Origin: Bradyrhizobium sp. BR 10289
GTDB lineage: Bacteria > Pseudomonadota > Alphaproteobacteria > Rhizobiales > Xanthobacteraceae
Length of the DNA: 64,000 bases
Assembly: GCF_019455385.1 (NCBI RefSeq)
Contig: NZ_JACOFR010000016.1
Span: 116,968-180,967 of the forward strand
Direction: 5' to 3'
Part shown: piece by piece, positions 17,201 through 24,993 of the stretch
How the letters are laid out: each line of letters starts with the position of its first letter
Numbering within the stretch: the stretch's first letter is position 1
Position numbers and translations under genes: made by a program
Notes under the pieces: model-generated
The model's input: the letters and a program-made list of their open reading frames with translations, nothing else
Told to the model about the DNA's origin: nothing
The model's database searches: none

Positions 17201-17680
17201 TACAAGGACGAGTACGAGGTCGCGCGGCTCTACACCGACGGCAGCTTTGCCAGGAAGGTGTCCGAGAAATTCGACGGCGACTTCACGCTGAAGTACCACC
17301 TCGCGCCGCCGATCTTTGCCAAGCGCGACAAGACCACCGGACATCTCCAGAAGCAGGAGTTCGGCGGCTGGATGCTGCACGCCTTCCGCGTGCTGGCCAA
17401 GCTGAAGTTCTTGCGCGGCGGCGCGTTCGATCCGTTCGGCCGCACCGAGGAGCGGCGGATGGAGCGGAAGCTGGTCACAGATTATTTTGCGATGATTGAC
17501 CAGCGGATCGCCGGGCTGAAAGCCGAGCAGATTCCGCTGCTGACACGGCTCGCCCGCGTGCCCGAAACCATCCGTGGCTTCGGCCATGTCAAGGAAGCCA
17601 ACGTCAAGCTCGCGGCAGCCGAAAAGGCGCGGCTGGAAGCGGAGCTGGAGAACAGCCGCTTTGCGGCGGCTGCGGAGTAG
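14204..17680 (+). CDS. Indolepyruvate ferredoxin oxidoreductase, fused subunits
   Basis: This 1158-aa TPP enzyme oxidatively decarboxylates aryl- or branched-chain 2-oxo acids to acyl-CoA, reducing ferredoxin. The N-terminal third holds the pyrimidine-binding alpha part (FISGYRGSPLG). The TPP/Fe-S region contains CSGCPHNTSTRVPEG near residue 436 and AGIGCHGMALSM. A Cys cluster VCEGCGDCSQASNC lies near residue 636. The gamma-type domain starts at ILVTGIGGTGVITIG near residue 720, followed by the C-terminal domain (DUF6537) usual in proteobacterial fusions. The start at 14204 avoids an unlikely Arg-rich extension to 14084; ATG 14213 is also possible. Confidence 0.93.
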   Translation: MTLMQVELDDKYRLESKRIFLSGTQALVRLPMLQRERDRLQGLNTGGFISGYRGSPLGMYDHALWRAKSHLQQHDIAFVPGLNEDLAATAVWGSQQVGLFPGAKVDGVFGIWYGKGPGVDRSVDALKHANAAGTSRNGGVLALAGDDHGCQSSTLAHQSEQVFAAALIPVINPATLQDYLDLGLYGFALSRFSGCWVGFKAISETVESSASIYSDPERIRIVLPDDFEMPPGGLNIRWPDPPLEAERRLFGPKMAAVQAFARANQLDRIVLDSKPARLGIVATGKAYLDLRQALADLGITDKDAQDLGLRIYKVALTWPLEESGAKRFAEGLQDVLVVEEKRGFIEDQLMRILYNIDASRRPTVTGKRDESGTALLPSEGELTPTIVAGALVARLRRLGHHSPVLEQRLARLEAFDNPVTTTSQIKLARTPFFCSGCPHNTSTRVPEGSRAMAGIGCHGMALSMPTRRTDLISHMGAEGVNWIGQAPFTTEKHIFQNLGDGTYTHSGLLALRAASAAGINITYKILYNDAVAMTGGQPAEGAFNVAQIAHQVWAEGVKRLAIVSDDPGKYPQGNYFPQGATIHHRRELDAVQRELRDIKGLTVVIYDQTCAAEKRRRRKRGLYPDPAKRAFINELVCEGCGDCSQASNCVSVQPLETEFGRKRQIDQSNCNKDFSCVEGFCPSFVTVHGGTLKRMKTSAVDSGQLFADLPLPPVRELDGPYNILVTGIGGTGVITIGALLGMAAHVDGRGCSALDFTGLSQKNGAVMSHVRIAPNPEDISAVRITSGGADVILGCDMIVSAGPTALSRAERGVTRAYINADLQPTASFVQNPDLDFEMGTMQTVLRDAVGDKNLDIIDATGIAAALMGDSIATNPFMLGFAFQKGAIPLSLEALLRAIEINGAAIEMNKLAFTWGRLAAHDMSRVRSVLQFKSRASAPTKSLDDVIATRAEFLTFYQDKAYADRYLATVAKVRKAENAASPASTELTEAVAKNLFKLMSYKDEYEVARLYTDGSFARKVSEKFDGDFTLKYHLAPPIFAKRDKTTGHLQKQEFGGWMLHAFRVLAKLKFLRGGAFDPFGRTEERRMERKLVTDYFAMIDQRIAGLKAEQIPLLTRLARVPETIRGFGHVKEANVKLAAAEKARLEAELENSRFAAAAE

Positions 17681-17706
17681 CGGGAGAGAAGCGCAAACTC
17701 TCTCCA

Positions 17707-17793
17707 CGTCATTGCGAGGAGCCCTTGCGACGAAGCAATCCAGACTCTTTCCGCGGAGGGATTCTGGATTGCTTCGCTGCGCTCGCAATGACG
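17707..17793. repeat. REP-like palindromic repeat
   Basis: The outer arms CGTCATTGCGAG and CTCGCAATGACG enclose inner arms GAAGCAATCCAGA and TCTGGATTGCTTC, forming a long hairpin after the oxidoreductase gene. A second copy of the same family is at 40179-40288. This is a common dispersed intergenic element of bradyrhizobia. Confidence 0.85.
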
Positions 17794-17805
17794 CGGATAC
17801 GGGGA

Positions 17806-19539
17806 TTACAGCAACCAGACAGCTGCCTTCGCGGCACTTGACGCTGTCACCCCACCCTCCGCCAAATGCCTCCCCGCGATATACCCGAACGTCAGCGCCG
17901 GCCCGAGCATGATGCCTGGACCGGGACAATTCCCGTTCATGATCGAGCCCATGTCGTTGCCGCAGGCATAGAGTCCCGCGATCGGCGTGCCGTCCTCGCG
18001 CAGCGCGCGTCCTTGCGCATCCACCTTCATGCCGATCGCCGTGCCGAGATCGGCCGGATAGATGCGCATCGCAAAAAACGGGGCTCTGAGGATCGGCGCA
18101 ACGGTAGGATTGGGTTTGTGCGCGGCATCGCCGAGGTAGCGCTGGGAGATCGTGCTACCTCGGCCGAATTCGGGATCGCGGCCCTCCTTCGCCCCGTCAT
18201 TGAAGGTCGCGATCGTTGTAAAAAGCACGGACGGTTTGACAGCGATCTTCGTCGCGAGGCGCGCGATGTCAGGCGCCTCGATCAGTTCGCCGCTCGCCAC
18301 ATAACGCCGCACACTGCGCGCGAACGGCTTGATGCGGCCAAGACCGTAGCTCCAGAGAAACCGGCGGTCGCAGATCAGATAGAATGGCCGGTCCGGCTCG
18401 CCATTGCCATCACGCAACATGGCCAGCACAAACTCGTGGTACGACAGCGCCTCGTTGACGAAGCGCCGGCCCGCCGCATTCACGGCGATCACGCCGGGCT
18501 TGGCGCGGTCGGTCACCATATGCGGGAATACACCGCGACTGCCGTCGGCGCGCCGGAACAGCGAGGCCGGCACCCAATAGGCCGGGCTGGCCGCGTCCGT
18601 GTTGAGAGCGGCACCAGCTGTGGCCGCCAGCCGAAGCCCGTCGCCTGTCGCTGCAATACTGGTCGCCGAGATGAAGCCGGCGGCCGCCGGGAAGAAGCGC
18701 TTGCGCAAGGGCGCATCGTGCGAGAAGCCGCCGGTTGCCAGCACCACGCCGCGACGCGCGGCGATCGGCCGGTCGCGCGAGCCGTGGCGGATGACCACGC
18801 CGCTGACACGATCGCCGTGCATCGACAAATCCTCGACGTCGGCACTGAACAGGATCTCGACCCGTCGCGCCAGCAGCGAGGCATAGAGCTGCGCCGCCAG
18901 CGCATTGCCGAGATGGAGCGTCGTGCCGCGGGGCCAGCGCAGCCGCTGCAACGCGTATTCGGAAACCAGCCATGCCGCACGCATCGTCGAGCGCAGCGAT
19001 TTTCCAACACTACGCAGATGCGGGATGTCGAGGCGGTTGACCATCATCCCGCCGAACAGCGTGAACTCCGGCAGCGGCGCGCGCAGCCGCGCGAAATGCG
19101 CTCCCAGCCGAGTACCGTCGAATGCGACAGGCTCCAGTACGCGCCCGCCCGATGTCGCGCCGAGCCGTTCAGGATAATAATCGGGACAGGCCTTCACCGG
19201 TTGCAGGCGCACCTCCGTGTTGGCTTCGAGCCAGGCGACCGCCTCCGGCCCGCGCGCGAGGAAGGCGGCGCGCAAGCCCGCATTGGCAGGCTCCGGCACC
19301 GTGCTCGCAAGGTACTGGACGGCATCGGTGATGCTGTCGGAGAGCCCCACCTCTTTCATTTTGGCATTGGCAGGAATCCAGACCATGCCGTCGGACCACG
19401 CCGTGGTGCCGCCGACGAACGCGGTCTTCTCGATCACCAGCACGCGCAGGCCTTCGGCCGCGGCAACGGCGGCAGCCGTCATGCCACCGGCACCGGCGCC
19501 GATGACAATAACATCGTAGGTTTCTTGCGCCGGCATCAT
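17806..19539 (-). CDS. FAD-dependent oxidoreductase, 3-ketosteroid dehydrogenase/fumarate reductase type
   Basis: This 577-aa flavoprotein has an N-terminal FAD fold (DVIVIGAGAGGMTAAAVAAAEGLRVLVIEK), a GGTTAWSDGMVWIP segment typical of KstD-like proteins, and a C-terminal FAD motif (GLYACGNDMGSIMNGNCPGPGIMLGPALTFGY). Members dehydrogenate steroids or other unsaturated rings, or reduce double bonds. No steroid genes surround it, so the substrate is open. No signal peptide is present, so it is likely cytosolic. Confidence 0.85.
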   Translation of the reverse strand: MMPAQETYDVIVIGAGAGGMTAAAVAAAEGLRVLVIEKTAFVGGTTAWSDGMVWIPANAKMKEVGLSDSITDAVQYLASTVPEPANAGLRAAFLARGPEAVAWLEANTEVRLQPVKACPDYYPERLGATSGGRVLEPVAFDGTRLGAHFARLRAPLPEFTLFGGMMVNRLDIPHLRSVGKSLRSTMRAAWLVSEYALQRLRWPRGTTLHLGNALAAQLYASLLARRVEILFSADVEDLSMHGDRVSGVVIRHGSRDRPIAARRGVVLATGGFSHDAPLRKRFFPAAAGFISATSIAATGDGLRLAATAGAALNTDAASPAYWVPASLFRRADGSRGVFPHMVTDRAKPGVIAVNAAGRRFVNEALSYHEFVLAMLRDGNGEPDRPFYLICDRRFLWSYGLGRIKPFARSVRRYVASGELIEAPDIARLATKIAVKPSVLFTTIATFNDGAKEGRDPEFGRGSTISQRYLGDAAHKPNPTVAPILRAPFFAMRIYPADLGTAIGMKVDAQGRALREDGTPIAGLYACGNDMGSIMNGNCPGPGIMLGPALTFGYIAGRHLAEGGVTASSAAKAAVWLL

Positions 19540-19598
19540 GCGGCAAGGGTCCCGAGGCGAGGCATGACACGGTCATACCTCGCCTCACCCGCCAAGCG

Positions 19599-20618
19599 CT
19601 AGCGCGCCGGCTTCCGCTCTACGGGATCGATATCGATCGCCCGCAGGCGGCCGAGCCGCAGCACATCCATGGCGAGCCGGCGGCCGATCCGGTCGCGGTC
19701 GAGCACGCGGATCAGATCGTCGACGCCATTGATCTCGACGCCGTCCAGCTTGATGACGACGTCGCCGGGCAGCAGGCCGGCCTTCGCCGCCGGGCCGTCC
19801 GGCTCGATCTGCATCAGCAGTGCGCCCATCTTGTTCTCGACGCCGGCCAGCACCGCGTGCCGGCGTGGCACCGGCGCGGTCTGCCCAGCGACGCCGATGA
19901 AGGCGCGACGGACATAGCCGTGGCGGATGATCTCCGACAGCACGAATTGCGCGGTGTTGCTGGCAACCGCGAAGCAGATGCCCTGCGCGCCATTGATGAT
20001 GGCGGTGTTGATGCCGATCACTTCGGCATTCGACGACACCAGCGGCCCGCCGGAATTGCCGGGGTTCAGCGCCGCATCGGTCTGGATCACGTCCTCGATG
20101 GTGCGCCCGCTCACCGAACGGATCGAACGCCCGAGCGCGGAGACCACGCCGGCGGTCACGGTCGATTCGAAGCCGAGCGGATTGCCGATCGCGATCACGA
20201 GCTGGCCGCGGCGCAGGCTCTTGGAATTGCCGAGCGCGGCATAGGGCAGATCGCGCACGCCGTTGGCGCGCAGCAGCGCGAGGTCGGTGTCGGGATCGAC
20301 GCCGAGCACCCGGGCATCGCCGACATTACCCTCGACGTCCCGCAGGCGGATCTCTTTGGACGAGCCGACCACATGGCTGTTGGTGAGCACGAGGCCATCG
20401 GGCGAGATCACGATGCCCGAGCCGAGCCCGCCGCGCTCGCGCCTGTCAGGCACCTTTGGCCCGGTCTCGACCCGCACGACGGCAGGGCCGACCCGATCGG
20501 TCACGTCGATCACAGCGTTGGAATAGGCGTCCAGCAATGCCCGGTCATCGACCGGCGCAGCTTCTGTCGTTCGCGATGACGCGGCGTCATCGGCGATATC
20601 TGAAGTGAAATCCAGCAT
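19599..20618 (-). CDS. Trypsin-like serine protease with one PDZ domain (HtrA/DegP-like)
   Basis: This 339-aa protein has a complete catalytic triad: His in TNSHVV (about residue 82), Asp in DPDTDLALL (about 109) and Ser in NPGNSGGPL (about 189). One C-terminal PDZ domain contains AGLLPGDVVIKLDGVEI. HtrA proteins degrade or sense misfolded envelope proteins, but here no signal peptide or membrane anchor precedes the protease domain. The N terminus is acidic and polar (MLDFTSDIADDAASS), pointing to a cytosolic member. It is on the same strand as the GMC genes upstream, about 90 bp away. Confidence 0.9.
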   Translation of the reverse strand: MLDFTSDIADDAASSRTTEAAPVDDRALLDAYSNAVIDVTDRVGPAVVRVETGPKVPDRRERGGLGSGIVISPDGLVLTNSHVVGSSKEIRLRDVEGNVGDARVLGVDPDTDLALLRANGVRDLPYAALGNSKSLRRGQLVIAIGNPLGFESTVTAGVVSALGRSIRSVSGRTIEDVIQTDAALNPGNSGGPLVSSNAEVIGINTAIINGAQGICFAVASNTAQFVLSEIIRHGYVRRAFIGVAGQTAPVPRRHAVLAGVENKMGALLMQIEPDGPAAKAGLLPGDVVIKLDGVEINGVDDLIRVLDRDRIGRRLAMDVLRLGRLRAIDIDPVERKPAR

Positions 20619-20709
20619 GGCAAAAGTCCTTGAGGCTCACACAGATGGTGGCGTGTTCCGTCTGCCGCAAGGTGCCCGCCCGGAGCGCGAGGCTGGCCTG
20701 CCCAGGTGG

Positions 20710-21159
20710 CTAGGGCGCACGCCGCAGTGTGCCGCCCCTGGACTTGACGGGATCAAGCAGCGACCAGTCCCCGTCAGGGAGAATGTGCCCTTGGGGGAAC
20801 GGTGCGCGCAGCTCGAGCCCCAGCGAACGCAGCACGCGGTCGTCGCGATAGTAGCATTGCAGGACGACGCGAACGAGCGTCGCGGCCGCTGCGCCGCCGT
20901 GCTTGCGAAACTCCTGCGCCACGGCATCGCGCCTTGCAGCATCGAGCCCGGCGAGCGGCTCCCCCGCCAGCCGCGCCAGATGGTCGAGCGCTGCGGCTAC
21001 AAGCTTCGTATCGCGGCCGAGCGTCGCCAGCATGTCGGCCTGGATCGCGGGATCGTCGGCGCCGGGCACCTTGTATTCGTCGCTGGCGGGCACGATCATC
21101 GCAGCGACAGTGCGGAGGTCGTCGCGCTGCCGCGGCGTGAGGGTCATCTGCTCGGACAT
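20710..21159 (-). CDS. Gluconate 2-dehydrogenase subunit 3-like protein
   Basis: This 149-aa small subunit of the type that accompanies membrane GMC dehydrogenases carries the family signature TLTPRQRDDLRTVAAMIVPASD at the start. It lies 7 bp after the GMC oxidoreductase gene and is surely co-expressed. Members are usually exported by a Tat signal and help export the large subunit; no signal is seen here. Confidence 0.8.
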   Translation of the reverse strand: MSEQMTLTPRQRDDLRTVAAMIVPASDEYKVPGADDPAIQADMLATLGRDTKLVAAALDHLARLAGEPLAGLDAARRDAVAQEFRKHGGAAAATLVRVVLQCYYRDDRVLRSLGLELRAPFPQGHILPDGDWSLLDPVKSRGGTLRRAP

Positions 21160-21166
21160 AGCGGCC

Positions 21167-22765
21167 TCAATCGAACAAATTGGCGAGGCGCTGCTTCATC
21201 TGGTCGGCGATGTAGAGCGCGAGAGCCTGGATGGTGGAGGTCGGGTTCACGCCACCCGAGGTGACGAAGATGCTGCCGTCGACGATGAAGAGGTTCTTGA
21301 CGTCGTGGGTGCGGCCCCATTCGTTGACGACGGAGCGCGAGGGGTCAGTGCCCATCCGGGCGGTGCCGAGCAGGTGCCAGCCGCCCCAGGGGATCGGCGA
21401 GTTGACGCAGATGTCGGTGGCACCCGCCGTTTCAAGAAACTCACGGCCGCGGGCCAGCGCATAGTCCATCATCTTCCGGCTGTTCTCGCTGATCGTGTAG
21501 TTGATCTTCGGCGCGGGAATGCCGTGGCTGTCCTTCAGCACCGGATCGAGCGTGACGCAATTATGCTCCTCCGGCAGGTCCTCGCAGATCGCGGAAAAGC
21601 CCAGGCGATGGCCGTTGAGCTTGCGGAAGACGCGGTGATGATCCTCGCCCCAGGGCAGAATGCCCTTCTGCTCGCTGACGACGGCCTCGAACACCGGCCC
21701 GGCACCGCGCACGAACTGGACTCCGAAGCCGCGCACGAAACCGCGCGACAGGTCGGTGTCGTACCACTCCTTGCTCCACAGGCAGGTCGGCGGGGCGCGG
21801 TTGCTATCGGTCGGCTGCTCCACATAGCCATAGATCTGCGCATAGGGATGGAACATCAGGTTCTTGCCGACGAGGCCCGACGAATTGGCAAGGCCGTTCG
21901 GAAAACGATCCGACCTCGAATTCAGCAGCAGCCGCGGCGTGCCGACGCCATTGCAGGCGATGATCACGACATGCGCCGGCTGGAATTGCTCGACGCCGTC
22001 CCTGTCGTAGTAGACCACGCCCGTGGCCATGCCGTTCTCGTCGGTGGTGATCTCGCGCACGCGGCAATGCGTGCGCAGCTCGACACCGGCGCGGATCGCA
22101 TGCGGCCAATAGGTGATGTCGGTCGATGATTTGGCGCCCTGCGCACAGGCCGGCGTGCAATGGCCGAGATTGATGCAGCGCGCGCGGCCCTCATAATCCA
22201 TGGTCGCGACAGTGGTATCCGACGGCCACCAGTGCCAGCCGAGCTCGTTCATGGCCTTGCCGATGATGGCACCCGACAATCCCATTGGCTGCTGCGGCAT
22301 TGGCGGATGCGTCAGCGGCGACAGCGGATCGCCCGAGAGGCCCGACGTGCCCATCATCCGGTCGTTCTCCTCGAAGAACGGCGTCAGCGCGTCGTAATCG
22401 ATCGGCCAGTCATCGGCGACGCCGTCGAGCGTCTTCACCTTGAAATCGGAGGGATGCAGTCGCGGCCAGTGCGCTGTGTACATCACCGTCGAGCCGCCCA
22501 CCGCATTATAGTTCACGACCTTGATCGGCGAATTGTCGTCGTTGATCGGATAGTCCTCGGGCCGGCCGCGGACGTTCGGGCTCGACGACCACTCGCCGTA
22601 GAACTTGGCCTCCCAGTCCCGGCCCGTGCTCGGATATTCCGCCGGATTCATCCAGCCGCCCTGCTCCAGGCAGAGGATGTGCATCTTGGTCTCAGCCAGC
22701 GACCACGCCACCGCCGCGCCCGAGGCGCCGGCGCCGATGATCAGGACGTCCACGGGGTCTTTCAT
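21167..22765 (-). CDS. GMC-family FAD oxidoreductase
   Basis: This 532-aa FAD-dependent alcohol/sugar dehydrogenase has an N-terminal ADP-binding fold (DVLIIGAGASGAAVAWSLAE), a GMC segment NAVGGSTVMYTAHWPR, and a C-terminal catalytic region with His in PWGGWHLLGTARMG and Asn in GGVNPTSTIQALAL. A Cys-containing segment GHCTPACAQGAKSS is typical of gluconate/2-ketogluconate dehydrogenase large subunits. It pairs with the subunit 3 gene but no cytochrome subunit is nearby. Oxidation of a polyol or sugar acid is likely; the exact substrate is unknown. Confidence 0.88.
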   Translation of the reverse strand: MKDPVDVLIIGAGASGAAVAWSLAETKMHILCLEQGGWMNPAEYPSTGRDWEAKFYGEWSSSPNVRGRPEDYPINDDNSPIKVVNYNAVGGSTVMYTAHWPRLHPSDFKVKTLDGVADDWPIDYDALTPFFEENDRMMGTSGLSGDPLSPLTHPPMPQQPMGLSGAIIGKAMNELGWHWWPSDTTVATMDYEGRARCINLGHCTPACAQGAKSSTDITYWPHAIRAGVELRTHCRVREITTDENGMATGVVYYDRDGVEQFQPAHVVIIACNGVGTPRLLLNSRSDRFPNGLANSSGLVGKNLMFHPYAQIYGYVEQPTDSNRAPPTCLWSKEWYDTDLSRGFVRGFGVQFVRGAGPVFEAVVSEQKGILPWGEDHHRVFRKLNGHRLGFSAICEDLPEEHNCVTLDPVLKDSHGIPAPKINYTISENSRKMMDYALARGREFLETAGATDICVNSPIPWGGWHLLGTARMGTDPSRSVVNEWGRTHDVKNLFIVDGSIFVTSGGVNPTSTIQALALYIADQMKQRLANLFD

Positions 22766-22965
22766 CGCAACCTTTTTCCTCCCCCTCGCCGCTTCCCGGG
22801 CGATTCGGCCTAAGCGGTGCGCAAGGCCGGCGAACGATAGGGGCAGAGCAACAGCCGAGTAAAGCCGCGAGACCGGAATGTCGCACTTCGCAGGGCGCAG
22901 ACCATTGGTATCGTCCCGTCCGGATGCTAGGAACGAGGGGCAAGAGCAATCGATAGCGAGACCTT

Positions 22966-23754
22966 ATGTCCTTCCGAAATTTCTTTGCCGCCGCCCGCGT
23001 TTTTGCGCTCGTTTCGTTTTTCGCCTTGCCCGGAATTCTGGTCTCGTCCGAGCCGGCCACGGCGCTGACGGCAGCTGCGACCGTCCGGGACGCCAATTCG
23101 ATCCAGCTCGGCGACGTCACCTATCGGCTCGACGGCGTCGACGCGCCCGAGCTCGACCAGGTCTGCATCGACGATCATGCCGATCCCTGGACCTGCGGCA
23201 TCGAGGCCCGCGACCAGCTGGCAAAGCTGATCAACAAGCGGTCCGTGCGCTGTGACGACGTCGGGCCCGAAAAGAGCTTTGGCAAGCGGCATCGGGCAAT
23301 CTGCACAGCCGAGGGCGACAAGGTCTCCTTGAACGAGCAACTGATCAAGCTCGGCTACGCCATCGCCCGCGAGCCGATCAAGGCGAATGTCAAGCCGGCT
23401 GCGGCGGACGCCAAGGCGGCCTCCGCCGGCATCTGGAAGGGTTGCTTTGTTGCGCCGCAGGAATTCCGCACCGGCAAGAAGGACGGCACTCTCCTGGGCG
23501 CGGCCTGCCGCCCCGACCGCGACAAGGAGATCCGCGCAGTGCTGTTTCCGGAAGACCTGACCATGCCGCCGAGCTGCGCCATCAAGGGCAAGCTCGCGGT
23601 GCGCGCGCGCGTCACGGGCAATATCGGCATCTATCATCTGAGGGGCTGCCCGAGCTACCCGGCGACGACCAAGCCGGACCGCTGGTTCTGCTCGGAGGAC
23701 GACGCCCAGGCCGCCGGCTTCCGCAAGGCCTACAACTGCCGCCGGCCAAAGTGA
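22966..23754 (+). CDS. Secreted SNase-like (thermonuclease family) protein
   Basis: This 262-aa protein has an N-terminal signal sequence (FFAAARVFALVSFFALPGILVSS) and a staphylococcal-nuclease-like domain: VRDANSIQLGDVTYRLDGVDAPELDQ, then GIEARDQLAKLI, CTAEGDKVSLNEQLIKLGYAIA and SAGIWKG. The C-terminal part adds a Cys-containing segment with GNIGIYHLRGCPSYPATTKPDRWFCSEDDAQAAGFRKA, close to the Ada-like zinc-site motif found after many SNase domains. It is probably a periplasmic or secreted nuclease. The gene stands alone and is followed by a terminator hairpin at 23928. Confidence 0.82.
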   Translation: MSFRNFFAAARVFALVSFFALPGILVSSEPATALTAAATVRDANSIQLGDVTYRLDGVDAPELDQVCIDDHADPWTCGIEARDQLAKLINKRSVRCDDVGPEKSFGKRHRAICTAEGDKVSLNEQLIKLGYAIAREPIKANVKPAAADAKAASAGIWKGCFVAPQEFRTGKKDGTLLGAACRPDRDKEIRAVLFPEDLTMPPSCAIKGKLAVRARVTGNIGIYHLRGCPSYPATTKPDRWFCSEDDAQAAGFRKAYNCRRPK

Positions 23755-23927
23755 ACAATTGGTTCACGCAGCCGTGAGTGGTAGGCGGAGACAGTATTGA
23801 TCCGGAATTGAACTCCAGGCCGAGTTGCTGCACCTATATGTGTACGCAAGTGCTTGGCGCGAGCGTTTCCTTGGCGGACGATCCTCATCGGATTGTCTTT
23901 GCTCGGGCGTTTCCTCCCTAGACTTGG

Positions 23928-23960
23928 GCCGCTTGTCACAAACAAGCGGCTCTTCTTTTT
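23928..23960 (+). terminator. Intrinsic terminator; possible end of a small RNA
   Basis: A 9-bp stem GCCGCTTGT/ACAAGCGGC with loop CACAA is followed by TCTTCTTTTT, a clear plus-strand rho-independent terminator. It lies 170 bp after the nuclease gene. The preceding segment contains TTTCCTCCCTAGAC, with the CCUCC anti-Shine-Dalgarno core often found in alphaproteobacterial small RNAs, so an independent small RNA ending here is possible. Confidence 0.75.
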
Positions 23961-23968
23961 GGACCGCC

Positions 23969-24355
23969 CTACATCGGCTTCGGCATGATCTGGTCCATCG
24001 GCGGCATGTTCGCATTGAGATGCGACATGATCCAGACGGTGCCGCCGACCACCAGGAAGACGACCAAAAGGCCGAAGGCCAGTGCCAGCACATTGTTGGT
24101 GTTGTCCGGCCCCGTGGTGATGTGCAGGAAGAACACCAGGTGCACGCCCATCTGCGCGATCGCAAGCACGATCAGCGCGACGGGAATCGAGGGCTGCCAG
24201 ACCAGATCGGTGCCCGCGATGAAGAACGACGTCGCGGTGAGGAGCAGCGCGAGGCCGAGGCCGACGACATAGCCGAGCACCCGCTCGCCGACACTGTGCT
24301 GCTCTTCCTCGCCGGGTGCGAGGTCGTGGCCAGGCAGATGCGTCTGATCACTCAT
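23969..24355 (-). CDS. cyoD: Cytochrome o ubiquinol oxidase subunit IV
   Basis: This 128-aa membrane subunit has three hydrophobic helices (GYVVGLGLALLLTATSFFIAG, IPVALIVLAIAQMGVHLVFFLHI, LAFGLLVVFLVVGGTVWIM), the usual CyoD pattern. The ATG at 24355 overlaps the end of cyoC by 4 bp; longer in-frame starts fall inside cyoC. CyoD assists assembly of the heme-copper centre in subunit I. Confidence 0.93.
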   Translation of the reverse strand: MSDQTHLPGHDLAPGEEEQHSVGERVLGYVVGLGLALLLTATSFFIAGTDLVWQPSIPVALIVLAIAQMGVHLVFFLHITTGPDNTNNVLALAFGLLVVFLVVGGTVWIMSHLNANMPPMDQIMPKPM

Positions 24356-24993
24356 GTGCCACCTCCAAGCAGATAGACGACGGAGAACACCCCGACCCAG
24401 ATGATGTCGAGCGCATGCCAGAACAGCGCAAAGCACATCATCCGCCGCAGCACGTCGGCGCGGAACCCCTTGGCGAAGACCTGGGCCATCATGGTGAGCA
24501 GCCACAGCACGCCGGCGGAGACGTGCAGGCCGTGGCAGCCGACCAGCGAGAAAAACGCCGTCAGAAAAGCGCTGCGCGACGGGCCATAGCCGCGCGCGAT
24601 CAGGTCGGCGAATTCGCGGAACTCGATGATGAGGAAGATCACGCCGAGCACGCAGGTCACGGCCATGCCGAGATAGTACCAGAACCGGTTGCGCACGTCG
24701 GCGGCGATGCTGGCCATGCCGCAGGTGAAGCTCGACAGCAGCAGGCAGACCGTCTCGATCGCGACATTACGCTGCTCAAAGATCTCCGAGCCCTTCGGAC
24801 CGCCGGCAGTCTGGCCGGACAGGACCGCATAGGCCGCGAAAAAGCAGGAGAACATCACAATGTCGGAGAGCAGGAAGATCCAGAAGCCATAGGCGGTGAC
24901 GATCCGCTTCGAGGCAGGCCCGGGATGTTCGATCACGACGCCGATGTGATGGGGATCGGCATGGACATGACCGGCGGTTGTCGTCATCGACAT
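24352..24993 (-). CDS. cyoC: Cytochrome o ubiquinol oxidase subunit III
   Basis: This 213-aa protein has five membrane helices of the heme-copper oxidase subunit III family (FWIFLLSDIVMFSCFFAAYAVL, FFSLVGCHGLHVSAGVLWLL, CFALFWHALDIIWVGVFSVVYL). The start at 24993 overlaps the cyoB stop (TGATG), giving translational coupling. A much longer frame upstream runs antisense-shifted through cyoB and is not real. Confidence 0.95.
   Translation of the reverse strand: MSMTTTAGHVHADPHHIGVVIEHPGPASKRIVTAYGFWIFLLSDIVMFSCFFAAYAVLSGQTAGGPKGSEIFEQRNVAIETVCLLLSSFTCGMASIAADVRNRFWYYLGMAVTCVLGVIFLIIEFREFADLIARGYGPSRSAFLTAFFSLVGCHGLHVSAGVLWLLTMMAQVFAKGFRADVLRRMMCFALFWHALDIIWVGVFSVVYLLGGGT

Noticed and set aside
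22920..22965. EcfG-like GGAAC-N16-CGAT before the nuclease gene
   Set aside because: The -10 has a mismatch (CGAT) and the spacing to the start is short; not counted.
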